Source: Sphingomonadaceae bacterium
GTDB lineage: Bacteria; Pseudomonadota; Alphaproteobacteria; Sphingomonadales; Sphingomonadaceae
Assembly: GCA_020847445.1 (NCBI GenBank)
Contig: JADLBY010000117.1
Location: 1-39,308, forward strand
Length of the DNA: 39,308 nt
Reading direction: 5' to 3'
The notes under the pieces: model-generated
Database searches by the model: none
Told to the model about the DNA's origin: nothing
What the model saw: only the letters and a program-made list of their open reading frames with translations
Position numbers and translations under genes: made by a program
Part shown: positions 7,264 through 16,407 of the stretch, in pieces
Layout: each line of letters opens with the position of its first letter
Numbering within the stretch: the stretch's first letter is position 1

Positions 7264-10200
7264 GCACAGGGTTCGCCGAACTGGTTGCCGCAACCAATTA
7301 CAGCTTTCTGCGCGGGGCATCGCACCCTGCCGATATGGTATGGCGCGCGGCCTTGCTGGGGATGACGGGCATCGGCATTGCCGACCGGAATACGGTGGCC
7401 GGGGTGGTGCGCGCGCATGTCGCCTGGCGCGAGGTGCGCGCGCAGATTCCCGGTTTCCGTCTGGTGGTGGGCGCGCGGCTGGTGTTTGCCGATGCCACGC
7501 CGGACATCATCGCCTATCCGGCAACCCGCCATGGCTGGGGGCGGTTGACCCGGCTGCTCACGCTCGGCAACCGGCGCGCGGTGAAGGGCGACTGCATCCT
7601 TTATTTGGCGGACCTGCTCGAACATGGCGAAGACCTGTTGCTGATAATCCTCCCTGGCACGGGGAGGGGGACCGCGCCACAAAGTGGCGGGGTGGAGGGG
7701 CACGTGCAGAATATCCTGCCGCCGAAAGCTCAGCAAAACCGGCCTGCACCCCTCGACCATGCTTCGCATGATCCCCCTCCCCGCGCAGGGGAGGAATTGT
7801 TCGGCCACCTCAAGGCCGCTTTCCAGGACCGTCTCTGGCTTGGCGCAACGATGCCGCGCGGCGGGGCCGATGCCCGCAGGCTTGCGGAACGCGCCGCTTT
7901 GGGTGCGGCAACCGGCATCCCCCTGATCGCCACCAATGATGCGCTTTATGCGACGCCGGACAATCGCGCGCTCCACGATATCGTCACCTGCATCCGCGAA
8001 GGGACGACGATCGAGGCGGCGGGCAGGCGCCTTCTTGCCAATGCCGAACGGCATCTGAAACCGCCCGGAGAGATGGCGCGGCTGTTCCGTCATCACCCGC
8101 AAGCGGTCGCGGCGACGCAGGATTTGCTCTCGCGCATCGCCTTCACCCTCGACGATCTCAGATATGAATATCCGCACGAGCCGGTGCCGCCCGGCTGGTG
8201 CCCGCAGGACTGGCTCGAGCATATGGTGATGGAGGCCGCCAACCGGCGTTTCCCCGAAGGCCTGCCCGTTATCTGGCGCAAGACGATCGATGAAGAGTTT
8301 CGCCTGATCCGTGCCAAGGACTATGCCTGTTACTTCCTCACCGTGCACGATGTGGTGCGCCATGCGCGCAGCCTTGATCCCCCGATCCTCTGCCAGGGGC
8401 GGGGGAGTGCGGCCAATTCGGTGGTCTGCTACCTGCTGGGGATCACCCCGGTCGATCCGGTGGCGAACAAGCTGCTCTTCACGCGCTTCCTTTCCGAAGA
8501 GCGCAACGAGCCGCCCGATATCGACGTCGATTTCGAACATGAACGGCGCGAGGAGGTGATGCAATATATCTATGCGCGCTATGGCCGCGAACGCGCCGGG
8601 ATTGCCGCAACGGTGATCCATTACCGCCCGAGGAGCACAATCCGCGAGGTTGGCAAGGCGCTGGGTTTTACCGAGGATGTCACCGCGCGGCTTGCCGGCA
8701 CCCTCTGGGGCAGCTGGGGCGGCGATGTGCCCGACGCACGCATCAGCGAGGCGGGCTTTGATCCGGCCAATCCGGGAATCGCGCGGCTGGGCCATCTGGT
8801 GGGCCAGCTGCTCGAATTTCCCCGGCACCTGTCGCAGCATGTCGGCGGCTTTGTGCTGACCGAGGGGCGGTTGGACGAACTGGTGCCGATCCATAATGCC
8901 GCGATGCCCGACCGCACCTTCATCGAATGGGACAAGGACGATATCGACGCGCTCGGGCTGATGAAGGTTGATGTGCTGGCGCTGGGGATGCTGACCTGCA
9001 TCCGGAAAAGCTTTGATCTGATGCGCGCCAACGGCCTGGGCGATTACAATCTGGCCACCATCCCCACCGATTGCCCCAAGGTCTATGCCATGCTGCAAAA
9101 GGGCGACAGCATCGGCACATTCCAGGTCGAAAGCCGGGCGCAGATCAACATGCTGCCGCGGATGAAGCCCAAAACCCTCTATGATCTTGTCATCCAGGTG
9201 GCGATCGTCCGGCCCGGGCCGATCCAGGGCGGGATGGTGCATCCCTATCTGCGCCGCCGCAATGGCGAGGAGGCGGTCGACTTTCCCTCGCCCGCGCCGC
9301 CGCACAACCCCGATGAACTGCGCGACGTGCTCGAAAAGACGCTGGGGGTGCCGCTGTTCCAGGAACAGGCGATGAAGCTTGCCATCGTCGCGGCAGGCTT
9401 CACCCCGGCACAGGCCGATGGCCTCCGGCGGGCGATGGCAACCTTTCGCAATGTCGGCACGATGCACCGTTACGAAGAGATGCTGGTCGATGGCATGGTC
9501 GCGCGCGGCTATAGCCGCGACTTTGCCGAACGCTGTTACGGCCAGATCAGGGGATTTGGCGAATATGGCTTTCCCGAAAGCCATGCGCAGGCGTTCGGAT
9601 GGCTGGCCTATGTGTCGAGCTGGCTCAAATGCCATCATCCGGCGGTGTTCACCTGCGCGCTACTGAACGCGCAGCCCATGGGCTTTTATGCGCCTGCGCA
9701 ACTGGTGCGCGACGCGCGGGAGCATGGTGTCGCGGTGCATGGGGTCGATATCAATGCGAGCGGATGGGATAATAGGGTGGGGCCCAAACTGGCCCTGCGG
9801 CTTGGTTTTCGCCAGATCGACGGTTTCCGGCAGGCATGGGGCAGGGCCATAGAGGAGGCGCGTGCCGCAGGCCGCTTCGGTTCGATCGAGGATCTTGCCC
9901 GCCGCGCCACCCTGCCCCCCGCCGCGCTGCGCAAGCTGGCTGATGCCGATGCTTTCGGTTCGCTCGGCAAGGGGCGGCGCGATGCGTTGTGGGAAGCGCG
10001 CCGGACCCCGCCCGATCAGCTGCCGCTGTTCGCCTTTGCCGACGCCGCCGAACTGGGCGCGGAACCCGATGCCCGCCTTCCTGCCATGCCGCTGTCGGAG
10101 GAGGTGGTCGCCGATTACCAGATGTTGCGGCTCTCGTTGAAGGCGCATCCGATGCAGTTTCTGCGCGATGCCTTCACGCGCGAGGGCGTATCGAGTTGTG

Positions 10201-10634
10201 CCCGGACCAATGCCGCGCCCGACGGTCGGCGGATGGCCTGTGCAGGCATCGTTCTGGCCCGCCAGCGACCGGGCAAGGGCAATGCCGTTTTCATCACCAT
10301 CGAGGACGAGACCGGCATCGTCAACGCGCTGCTCTGGGCGCGCGAGATGGAAAAACAGCGGCGCGCGGTGATGGCGTCGCGGCTGATGCGGATCGAGGGC
10401 GAGGTGCAGCGCAGCAAGGAAGGCGTCGTCCATCTGATGGCGAGCCGCATCATCGACTGCACCGACCGGCTCGATCATCTGTCGGAGAGTCATCGCGCCG
10501 ACCCGCAACCGTCCCGAGGAGACGAGGTGGCCCATCCGCAACAGCCCCGCGCGCCCAACCCCCGCGCGCCCAGCCGCAGCGTGGGCCATCCGCGCAATGT
10601 GCGGATATTGCCCAGGTCGCGTGATTTTCACTGA
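7260..10634 (+). CDS. dnaE2: DnaE2, error-prone DNA polymerase III alpha subunit
   Basis: DnaE2 is the C-family polymerase that performs SOS translesion synthesis with ImuA and ImuB. The protein has 1124 residues. It shows the N-terminal PHP domain (FAELVAATNYSFLRGASHPAD), the palm with catalytic aspartates in PPDIDVDFEHERREEV and MKVDVLALGML, the FGEYGFPESHAQAFGWLAY finger region, a helix-hairpin-helix region, an OB domain (GNAVFITIEDETGIVNALLW) and the usual RSRDFH end. The start ATG 7260 overlaps the imuB stop as ATGA. Residues about 129-180 are an unusual low-similarity insertion encoded by an inverted-repeat element (7645-7798) that keeps the frame open. The gene ends 12 bp from the convergent acyl-CoA synthetase. 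Confidence 0.95.
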   Translation: MSTGFAELVAATNYSFLRGASHPADMVWRAALLGMTGIGIADRNTVAGVVRAHVAWREVRAQIPGFRLVVGARLVFADATPDIIAYPATRHGWGRLTRLLTLGNRRAVKGDCILYLADLLEHGEDLLLIILPGTGRGTAPQSGGVEGHVQNILPPKAQQNRPAPLDHASHDPPPRAGEELFGHLKAAFQDRLWLGATMPRGGADARRLAERAALGAATGIPLIATNDALYATPDNRALHDIVTCIREGTTIEAAGRRLLANAERHLKPPGEMARLFRHHPQAVAATQDLLSRIAFTLDDLRYEYPHEPVPPGWCPQDWLEHMVMEAANRRFPEGLPVIWRKTIDEEFRLIRAKDYACYFLTVHDVVRHARSLDPPILCQGRGSAANSVVCYLLGITPVDPVANKLLFTRFLSEERNEPPDIDVDFEHERREEVMQYIYARYGRERAGIAATVIHYRPRSTIREVGKALGFTEDVTARLAGTLWGSWGGDVPDARISEAGFDPANPGIARLGHLVGQLLEFPRHLSQHVGGFVLTEGRLDELVPIHNAAMPDRTFIEWDKDDIDALGLMKVDVLALGMLTCIRKSFDLMRANGLGDYNLATIPTDCPKVYAMLQKGDSIGTFQVESRAQINMLPRMKPKTLYDLVIQVAIVRPGPIQGGMVHPYLRRRNGEEAVDFPSPAPPHNPDELRDVLEKTLGVPLFQEQAMKLAIVAAGFTPAQADGLRRAMATFRNVGTMHRYEEMLVDGMVARGYSRDFAERCYGQIRGFGEYGFPESHAQAFGWLAYVSSWLKCHHPAVFTCALLNAQPMGFYAPAQLVRDAREHGVAVHGVDINASGWDNRVGPKLALRLGFRQIDGFRQAWGRAIEEARAAGRFGSIEDLARRATLPPAALRKLADADAFGSLGKGRRDALWEARRTPPDQLPLFAFADAAELGAEPDARLPAMPLSEEVVADYQMLRLSLKAHPMQFLRDAFTREGVSSCARTNAAPDGRRMACAGIVLARQRPGKGNAVFITIEDETGIVNALLWAREMEKQRRAVMASRLMRIEGEVQRSKEGVVHLMASRIIDCTDRLDHLSESHRADPQPSRGDEVAHPQQPRAPNPRAPSRSVGHPRNVRILPRSRDFH
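7645..7798. repeat. REPIN-like inverted-repeat element inserted in-frame in dnaE2
   Basis: Two roughly 55-bp half-elements face each other. The left half (7645-7700) contains CCTCCC..GGGGAGG, a small hairpin GCCAC-AAA-GTGGC and GGTGGAGGGG. The right half (7748-7798) reads as the reverse: CCCCTC, hairpin CATGC-TTC-GCATG, then CCCCCTCCCC and GGGGAGG. The outer 28-29 bp of the two ends are nearly exact reverse complements. About 47 bp of unrelated sequence lies between them. Short paired palindromic units of this kind are normally intergenic repeats; here they add about 50 codons to a polymerase gene without a stop. Confidence 0.75.
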
Positions 10635-10646
10635 ACGCGCTGGGTC

Positions 10647-12338
10647 TCAGGCCCCGGCGGTGTTCAGCATTTCCTTCAGCTCGCGGCGCAGGAATTTGCC
10701 GCTGGCATTGCGCGGCAGGGGCTCGTCACGGAACCAGACGAAGCGCGGCAATTTGTGCTTCGCAATATGGTTCGACATTTCCGCGCGCAATGTATCGGCA
10801 TCAAGTGTTTCGCCGGGCTTCAGGAAGATCGCCGCAGCAACCTCTTCGCCCAGCCGCTCGTCTGGAACACCGAATACGCTGCATTCCGCAACCGCCGGAT
10901 GGCGATAGATGGCGGCCTCGACCTCGGCACAATAGACATTCTCGCCACCGCGCAGCACCATGTCCTTCTTGCGGTCGACAATGTAGATGAAATCATTCTC
11001 GTCCATCCGTGCGATGTCGCCGGTGTGCAGCCAGCCATCGGTGATGGTTTCTGCGGTGGCATCGGGGCGGTTGATATAGCCCTTGATGACGGCAGCGCCG
11101 CGGACCCATAATTCGCCCGTTTCGCCTTGCGGCACCGGATTGCCGTCATCATCGACACATTTGGCTTCAAAGGCGGGCATGGCCGGGCCCGCGCTATCGG
11201 GGCGGTCGACGAAAAAGTCGCCGCCATTGGATGTGATGATGCCGCAGGTTTCGGTCATGCCATAGCCGGTGGCCGGACGCGCGGTCGACACGGCCTGGTC
11301 GATTTTCAGCACCTGGTCGGGCGGCACCTGTGCCCCGCCGCCGGAAAGCGCGAGCAGGCTAGACGTGTCGGTGCTGGCAAAATCGGGGTGGGAGATGAGT
11401 TCGCGCGCCATGATCGGCACCCCGCTCATCCCCGTCACCCGTTCGCGCGCGATGATTTTCAGCGCCTCGCCCGCATCCCAGCGGTACATCAGCACCATCG
11501 CACCGCCCGCGGCGGTCACGCCATAGGCTGCGCAATTATTCGCGGTCACGTGGAACAGCGGCGTTGTTACCAGCGTTACCGGGATCGGCGGGGTCGCGGG
11601 CGGAGCCACGCCGGTTGCCCTTTGGACCGCCAGCGCAGACGAGCTAGCCGCATAGAGCATGTTGAACAGATTGGTGACGCAGCCCCGTTGCGTCAGCTGC
11701 GCCCCTTTGGGAAAGCCGGTGGTGCCCGAGGTATAGAAGATGCACGCATCCGAATCGGGATCGACGGCCACGGTCGGCATGTCGCCACCATGCGCGATCA
11801 CCTCGGCCCAGGGGGTCAGGTCGGCGGGCTGATCGGCGATGCGCACCCCGACAAGCTTCACACTTCCCGCCAGTTCGGGCCGTTCGCGAAAGTTGGCCAA
11901 TCGTTCGGCATCGAGGAACAGGATGTCGGGGGCCGAATCCCGGATCGCGAACGCCATCTCGTCGGGGGTCCACCATGCATTCATGCCCACTGCGGTAACG
12001 CCGCTGGCAACGCAGGCCCAATAGATCAGCATCCATTCAGGATAGTTGCGCATGGCGATAGCCACGCGATCGCCGGGCTGTACACCCTGGGCCGCCATCC
12101 AGGCCGCGACGGCGTTCACCTGTGCATGCGCCTCGGCATAGGTCAGCCGTTCGTCCTGATAGATCAGATAGGGACGATCGGCGAAGGCGATTGTCGACAG
12201 CCATATCTCGCGCACGCTGGGTGGTGCGTTCTTGTAGGTGCGAATGCGGTTGCCCAGCACATCGGCTTCAACGATCTCGAACATGCCGCCCGGGCCTGTC
12301 AGTTCTTCGCGCGCCTGGCGCAACTCTGCGTAGTACAT
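10647..12338 (-). CDS. Acyl-CoA synthetase (AMP-binding, FadD-like)
   Basis: This is a class I adenylate-forming enzyme of 563 residues that would activate a carboxylic acid, probably a medium or long acyl chain, to its CoA thioester. It carries the P-loop YTSGTTGFPKGAQ, the TGYGMTETCG motif, the hinge segment LHTGDIARMDENDFIYIVDR and the C-terminal catalytic Lys in RNASGKFLRREL. A GGGAGAGG site lies just before the ATG. The chain specificity cannot be read. Its leader contains a TTAA-N8-TTAA motif (12363-12378) shared with the GMC oxidoreductase leader at 18193-18208, which suggests a common regulator. It converges on dnaE2 and is divergent from the glycosylation-type operon. Confidence 0.88.
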   Translation of the reverse strand: MYYAELRQAREELTGPGGMFEIVEADVLGNRIRTYKNAPPSVREIWLSTIAFADRPYLIYQDERLTYAEAHAQVNAVAAWMAAQGVQPGDRVAIAMRNYPEWMLIYWACVASGVTAVGMNAWWTPDEMAFAIRDSAPDILFLDAERLANFRERPELAGSVKLVGVRIADQPADLTPWAEVIAHGGDMPTVAVDPDSDACIFYTSGTTGFPKGAQLTQRGCVTNLFNMLYAASSSALAVQRATGVAPPATPPIPVTLVTTPLFHVTANNCAAYGVTAAGGAMVLMYRWDAGEALKIIARERVTGMSGVPIMARELISHPDFASTDTSSLLALSGGGAQVPPDQVLKIDQAVSTARPATGYGMTETCGIITSNGGDFFVDRPDSAGPAMPAFEAKCVDDDGNPVPQGETGELWVRGAAVIKGYINRPDATAETITDGWLHTGDIARMDENDFIYIVDRKKDMVLRGGENVYCAEVEAAIYRHPAVAECSVFGVPDERLGEEVAAAIFLKPGETLDADTLRAEMSNHIAKHKLPRFVWFRDEPLPRNASGKFLRRELKEMLNTAGA

Positions 12339-12362
12339 GCCTCTCCCAGCTCTCTCTCACTG

Positions 12363-12378
12363 TTAATTAGACGATTAA
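12363..12378. promoter_or_regulatory. TTAA-N8-TTAA motif, candidate operator (copy 1)
   Basis: TTAATTAGACGATTAA lies 25 bp upstream of the acyl-CoA synthetase start in the divergent space 12339-12516. A second copy with the same spacing and the same CGATTAA end stands upstream of the GMC oxidoreductase gene. TTAA is self-complementary, so the motif is a dyad. The regulator is not in this window. Confidence 0.4.
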
Positions 12379-12516
12379 AGCCGAACGAGCCAACTGCAAG
12401 CCTCTTGTTGAACGCGGGCATCCGGCAGGGGGCAAAATGCCGCCCTGTTAACTTTCCAATAACCATTTTCGTTCACTGATTTCCCCGAAGGCGATTTTGC
12501 ATGGAGGAAATGCGAA

Positions 12517-14112
12517 GTGACGAAGCAACAGGATATTGTCGACGTAGCCATTATCGGTGCCGGGCCTGCCGGTCTGACCGCGGCCTATCTGCTGTCGAAA
12601 AAGGGCTATAGCGTTACCGTTATCGAAAAAGACGAGCGCTATGTCGGCGGCATCAGCCGCACCGTCGAGGTCGACGGCTATCGTTTCGATATTGGCGGCC
12701 ACCGTTTCTTTTCGAAATCGAAGGAAGTGGTCGATCTGTGGAACGAGATCCTGCCGAACGACTTCATCCAGCGTCCGCGCATGAGCCGCATCTATTATGA
12801 AGGCAAATTCTACAGCTATCCGCTGCGCGCGTTCGAGGCGCTGTTCAATCTGGGCATCATCCGTTCGACCTTGTGCATGGCGAGCTATGCCAAGGCCAAG
12901 CTGCTTCCGAACAACCGGGTGCGCAGCTTTGAAGACTGGACGGTCAACCAGTTCGGCTGGAAACTCTATTCGATCTTTTTCAAGACCTATACCGAGAAGG
13001 TGTGGGGCATGCCGTGCGACGAAATGTCGGCCGACTGGGCGGCGCAGCGCATCAAGGGATTGAGCCTCGGTGCGGCGGTGATGGACGGGCTGAAGCGCAG
13101 CCTCGGCCTCAACAAGAAGCCCAATGACGGCATGGAAACCAAGACGCTGCTCGAAACCTTCCGCTATCCCCGCCTCGGCCCCGGCATGATGTGGGATGCC
13201 GCGCGCGATTTCGTCGTCGCCAAGGGTAACAGCGTGCTGATGGGGCACAGCTTCAAGCAGCTTGCGCAGGATGCCGACGGCAACTGGCGCCTGTCGGCCA
13301 GCAAGGCAGATGGCAGCGAAACCGTGATCGAGGCACGCCATGTGATCAGCTCCGCGCCGATGCGCGAGCTTTCGGCGCGCATCCATCCGCTGCCGCAGAC
13401 CTCGATCCAGGCATCGGATCTCAAATATCGCGACTTTTTGACCGTCGCGCTCATGATCAAGTCGGACGATCTGTTCCCCGACAACTGGATCTATATCCAC
13501 GACAGCAAGGTGAAGGTCGGCCGCGTGCAGAATTTCCGCAGCTGGTCGCCCGAAATGGTTCCCGATCCGTCGATCGCCTGTGTCGGCCTCGAATATTTCT
13601 GCTTCGAAGGCGATGGCCTCTGGTCGTCGAGCGATGCCGATCTGGTCGAACTGGCGAAGAAGGAAATGGCGATCCTCGGCCTGTGCAACCCCGACGATGT
13701 GATCGGCGGCGCGGTGGTCCGGCAGGAAAAGGCCTATCCGGTCTATGATGACAGCTATGCCGCCAATGTCGAGGCGATGCGATCGGAGCTTGAAGCCAGA
13801 TATCCGACGCTGCACATGGTCGGCCGCAACGGCATGCACCGCTACAACAACCAGGATCATGCGATGATGACCGCGATGCTGACCGTCGAGAATATCGAAG
13901 CCGGGGCGCGCGTCTACAACATCTGGAACGTCAACGAAGACGCCGAATATCACGAGGCGGGCGACGAAGGCGAGCAGGAAGCGATTGCCGCCAAGGTGCA
14001 GGTCAGCGAAGATCGGGCCGCAGCGCTCACCTCAGAGCGTGACGTGCCGTCGCGCATCGAAAAGGCCGCAGACGAAAAGGCTGGCGACGATGGCAAGCGC
14101 AAAGCAGCCTGA
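12517..14112 (+). CDS. FAD-dependent oxidoreductase, UDP-galactopyranose-mutase-like
   Basis: The protein has 531 residues. An N-terminal dinucleotide fold ([17 protein letters not shown], Gly14, Gly16, Gly19) is followed by the acidic ribose-binding VIEKD and a [12 protein letters not shown] segment. The C-terminal half has [20 protein letters not shown], typical of amine-oxidase-fold proteins close to UDP-galactopyranose mutase. The last 50 residues are charged and probably disordered. The start is GTG 12517, chosen because GGAGGAAA sits six bases before it. It heads a four-gene overlapping operon with a GtrA-type protein and two STT3-like proteins, so a role in remodelling or oxidising a nucleotide- or lipid-linked sugar is plausible. 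The reaction itself cannot be assigned. Confidence 0.8.
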   Translation: MTKQQDIVDVAIIGAGPAGLTAAYLLSKKGYSVTVIEKDERYVGGISRTVEVDGYRFDIGGHRFFSKSKEVVDLWNEILPNDFIQRPRMSRIYYEGKFYSYPLRAFEALFNLGIIRSTLCMASYAKAKLLPNNRVRSFEDWTVNQFGWKLYSIFFKTYTEKVWGMPCDEMSADWAAQRIKGLSLGAAVMDGLKRSLGLNKKPNDGMETKTLLETFRYPRLGPGMMWDAARDFVVAKGNSVLMGHSFKQLAQDADGNWRLSASKADGSETVIEARHVISSAPMRELSARIHPLPQTSIQASDLKYRDFLTVALMIKSDDLFPDNWIYIHDSKVKVGRVQNFRSWSPEMVPDPSIACVGLEYFCFEGDGLWSSSDADLVELAKKEMAILGLCNPDDVIGGAVVRQEKAYPVYDDSYAANVEAMRSELEARYPTLHMVGRNGMHRYNNQDHAMMTAMLTVENIEAGARVYNIWNVNEDAEYHEAGDEGEQEAIAAKVQVSEDRAAALTSERDVPSRIEKAADEKAGDDGKRKAA

Positions 14113-14599
14113 CCGTCGCAAGGCAGACCGCCGCCAGTTGGACGGCGGTCTTGTCATACCCCGTTCGGCCGGTGATGTTTCGGGCTGGGTCCGCTTCTTT
14201 CGCCAGCTGACCTATATGCGCTATCTGGTGGTCAGCATCGGCGCGCTGGCGGTCGATCTCGGACTATTCCTGCTGTTGCTGCAAATGGGCATGCTCAGCA
14301 TGGCCGCCTCGGCCATCGGCTATTCGGCCGGTATCGTCGTCCACTGGTTCCTGTCGAGCCGCAAGGTTTTCGGCGACAGGGTTTCGGACAAGGGCACAAG
14401 CGAACGCACGCAGCAAAAGGCGATGTTCGCGATGTCAGCAGTGCTTGGCCTCGGCATGACCACCGCGATTGTCGGCGCGGGCGATGCCCTTGGTTTCGAC
14501 CCGCGCATCGCCAAGGTTGTTGCCATTGGCGTTTCGTTCCAGTTGACCTACATGCTACGCAATGTGATCATTTTCCGGTCTGCCAAAGCAGGGGCCTGA
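14090..14599 (+). CDS. GtrA-family membrane protein
   Basis: The protein has 169 residues. After a charged cytoplasmic start (about 35 residues) come four membrane segments in the GtrA pattern: [20 protein letters not shown], a second pair after [20 protein letters not shown], and [14 protein letters not shown] at the end. GtrA proteins are thought to move undecaprenyl-phosphate-linked sugars across the inner membrane or assist their transfer. ATG 14090 lies 23 bases inside the flavoprotein gene, in another frame; the long frame upstream of it is not needed for the family. The stop overlaps the next start as TGATG. It probably supplies a lipid-linked sugar to the STT3-like proteins that follow; that link is inference. 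Confidence 0.8.
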   Translation: MASAKQPDRRKADRRQLDGGLVIPRSAGDVSGWVRFFRQLTYMRYLVVSIGALAVDLGLFLLLLQMGMLSMAASAIGYSAGIVVHWFLSSRKVFGDRVSDKGTSERTQQKAMFAMSAVLGLGMTTAIVGAGDALGFDPRIAKVVAIGVSFQLTYMLRNVIIFRSAKAGA

Positions 14600-16407
14600 T
14601 GCCCGAACTTTCCAAATCCAGTTACACCAGACTGCTGCTCATCATCTGGCTGGTCAGCGCCGCCCTGCTTGTCTTTGCGGGGCGCAGCGCGATCGCGGGC
14701 TGGCAGATGGGCGATCCTGACGACCAGTTGCGGCTGGTGCAGATCCGCGACTGGCTGGCGGGGCAAAGCTGGTGGGATGTCACGCAATACCGGATGAATC
14801 CGCCCGATGGCGGGCCGATGCACTGGTCGCGGCTGGTGGATGTGCCGATTGCAGGGTTGATCCTTCTGCTCGCGCCGTTCGTCGGGCAGGCGTCGGCAGA
14901 GCTGGCGGCGGCAATCGTCATTCCGCTTGTTACCTATGGCATCGTGTTGTGGCTGCTCGCCGCGATTGCCGCCCGGCTTGGCGGACGCTGGGCCGGGGTT
15001 GCCGCCGCCGTGGCGCTGTTCGCGATCCTTCCGGCGACGGTCCAGCTTGCCCCGATGCGGATCGACCATCATGGCTGGCAGCTGGTAGCCTTCCTTGCCG
15101 CCACACTTGCCTATCTCGACACGGACCGGCCATGGTGGGCGGCGGTCATCATCGGCTGCGCCTGCGCGCTGTGGATGGAAATTTCGATCGAAGGGCTGCC
15201 CTTTGCCGTCCTGTTCATCGGCTTGCTCGGCCTGCGCTGGCTGCAGGCCGATCGTGCACGCGCGGCACAACTTCCGCTGGCCAGCGCTGCGCTGGCGGCG
15301 GGTACAGGGCTGCTCTATCTGGCTACCGAAGGGCTGTCCGGAACCAATTTCTGCGATTCGCTGTCGCCGGTGCATGTCGTTGCATTGTCGGCCGCTGCGG
15401 CAGTCGTCTGCCTGGCGCAGCCGCTGACCCGCGATCTTGAAGCGAGGCGACGGCTGATCGCGCGGCTGGTCGCGGGCGGGCTGGCGGCGGCGGCGGCGCT
15501 GACCGCGCTGATGCTGCTTGCGCCGCAATGCAGCGGCGATGCCTTTGCCGGTCTCGACCCTCTGGTCCGCCAATATTGGTACAACCGCACGCCCGAAGGC
15601 TTGCCCCTGTGGCAGCACAAGCCCTCTGCCATCGTGCAGGAACTGGCCGGAATGGTCGCGGGCTGCATCGGTCTGGCGGCGCTCTGGCGCCTGCCGTCGG
15701 CGCTTCCGGTTGCCGACAGGATCGGGTTGACGCTGCTCTATCTCGGCACATTGCTCGTCGCCGCATCGGTGGCGCGGGCCGCCATCTATCCGCTCTGTCT
15801 GGCGGCCGTCCTGACGGCACCGCTGATTGTCCGGCTGTTTGCGGAATCAAATGGTGCGGCAGGCGTCGCGCGCCGGATGGGCCTGCGGATCGCGGCGGTC
15901 GCGCTGATCATGCCGGGGGTTGCGGGCACGCATATCGCCCGTGCATTTCCTGACAATAGGACATCACCCGACGCAGCAAGGATCGCGGATGAAGAAGCCT
16001 TTGTCGGGCTTGCGCGCCGGTGCCAGTCGGCGGACGCGATCGGGCGGCTCAACAGCATACCCGCCGCGCAACTGATGGCCGGGCTCGATGCCAGCCCCGG
16101 CTTGCTGCAATTCACCCACCACAAGGTTGTCGCTACGGGGCATCATCGCAATCAGCTGGCGATGCGCGATGTCATCCGCGGCTATACCCAGTCGCCCGAA
16201 ATCATGCGTCAGGTGCTTGCCGCACGACATGTCGACTATCTGGTCGCCTGCAAAGGCAGTTTCGAATTGCGCATCTATGCCGAAAACGCACCCGATGGAT
16301 TCTGGGCGCAGCTCGAATCGGGGCGGCAATTTCCATGGCTGGCGAAGCAGCCCGATATCGGGCCCTATCAGATCTGGCGCGTTGACCGGCGGGCGGTCGA
16401 ATCATGA
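14599..16407 (+). CDS. Polytopic STT3/AglB-like glycosyltransferase (GT-C), copy 1
   Basis: The protein has 602 residues and about a dozen predicted membrane segments. The first periplasmic loop has DPDDQLRLVQIRDWL (Asp39-Pro-Asp41-Asp42), followed by a DVTQYRMNPPDGGPMHW stretch; the next has RIDHHGWQ (Arg154 to Gln161). These match the order of the acidic motif, the DPY..PPG..W region and the DHH motif in STT3/AglB oligosaccharyltransferases. The C-terminal soluble part has ATGHHRNQLAMRDVI. A clear WWDYG motif is not seen, so it may transfer a simple sugar or use another acceptor. It is paralogous to the next gene and starts by TGATG overlap with gtrA. The GT-C assignment is from motifs, not from a search. 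Confidence 0.55.
   Translation: MPELSKSSYTRLLLIIWLVSAALLVFAGRSAIAGWQMGDPDDQLRLVQIRDWLAGQSWWDVTQYRMNPPDGGPMHWSRLVDVPIAGLILLLAPFVGQASAELAAAIVIPLVTYGIVLWLLAAIAARLGGRWAGVAAAVALFAILPATVQLAPMRIDHHGWQLVAFLAATLAYLDTDRPWWAAVIIGCACALWMEISIEGLPFAVLFIGLLGLRWLQADRARAAQLPLASAALAAGTGLLYLATEGLSGTNFCDSLSPVHVVALSAAAAVVCLAQPLTRDLEARRRLIARLVAGGLAAAAALTALMLLAPQCSGDAFAGLDPLVRQYWYNRTPEGLPLWQHKPSAIVQELAGMVAGCIGLAALWRLPSALPVADRIGLTLLYLGTLLVAASVARAAIYPLCLAAVLTAPLIVRLFAESNGAAGVARRMGLRIAAVALIMPGVAGTHIARAFPDNRTSPDAARIADEEAFVGLARRCQSADAIGRLNSIPAAQLMAGLDASPGLLQFTHHKVVATGHHRNQLAMRDVIRGYTQSPEIMRQVLAARHVDYLVACKGSFELRIYAENAPDGFWAQLESGRQFPWLAKQPDIGPYQIWRVDRRAVES

Noticed and set aside
7188-9638. An 816-residue open frame antisense to dnaE2
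   Set aside because: It lies opposite a clear polymerase gene, has no family motif, and long antisense frames are expected from GC-rich codon bias.
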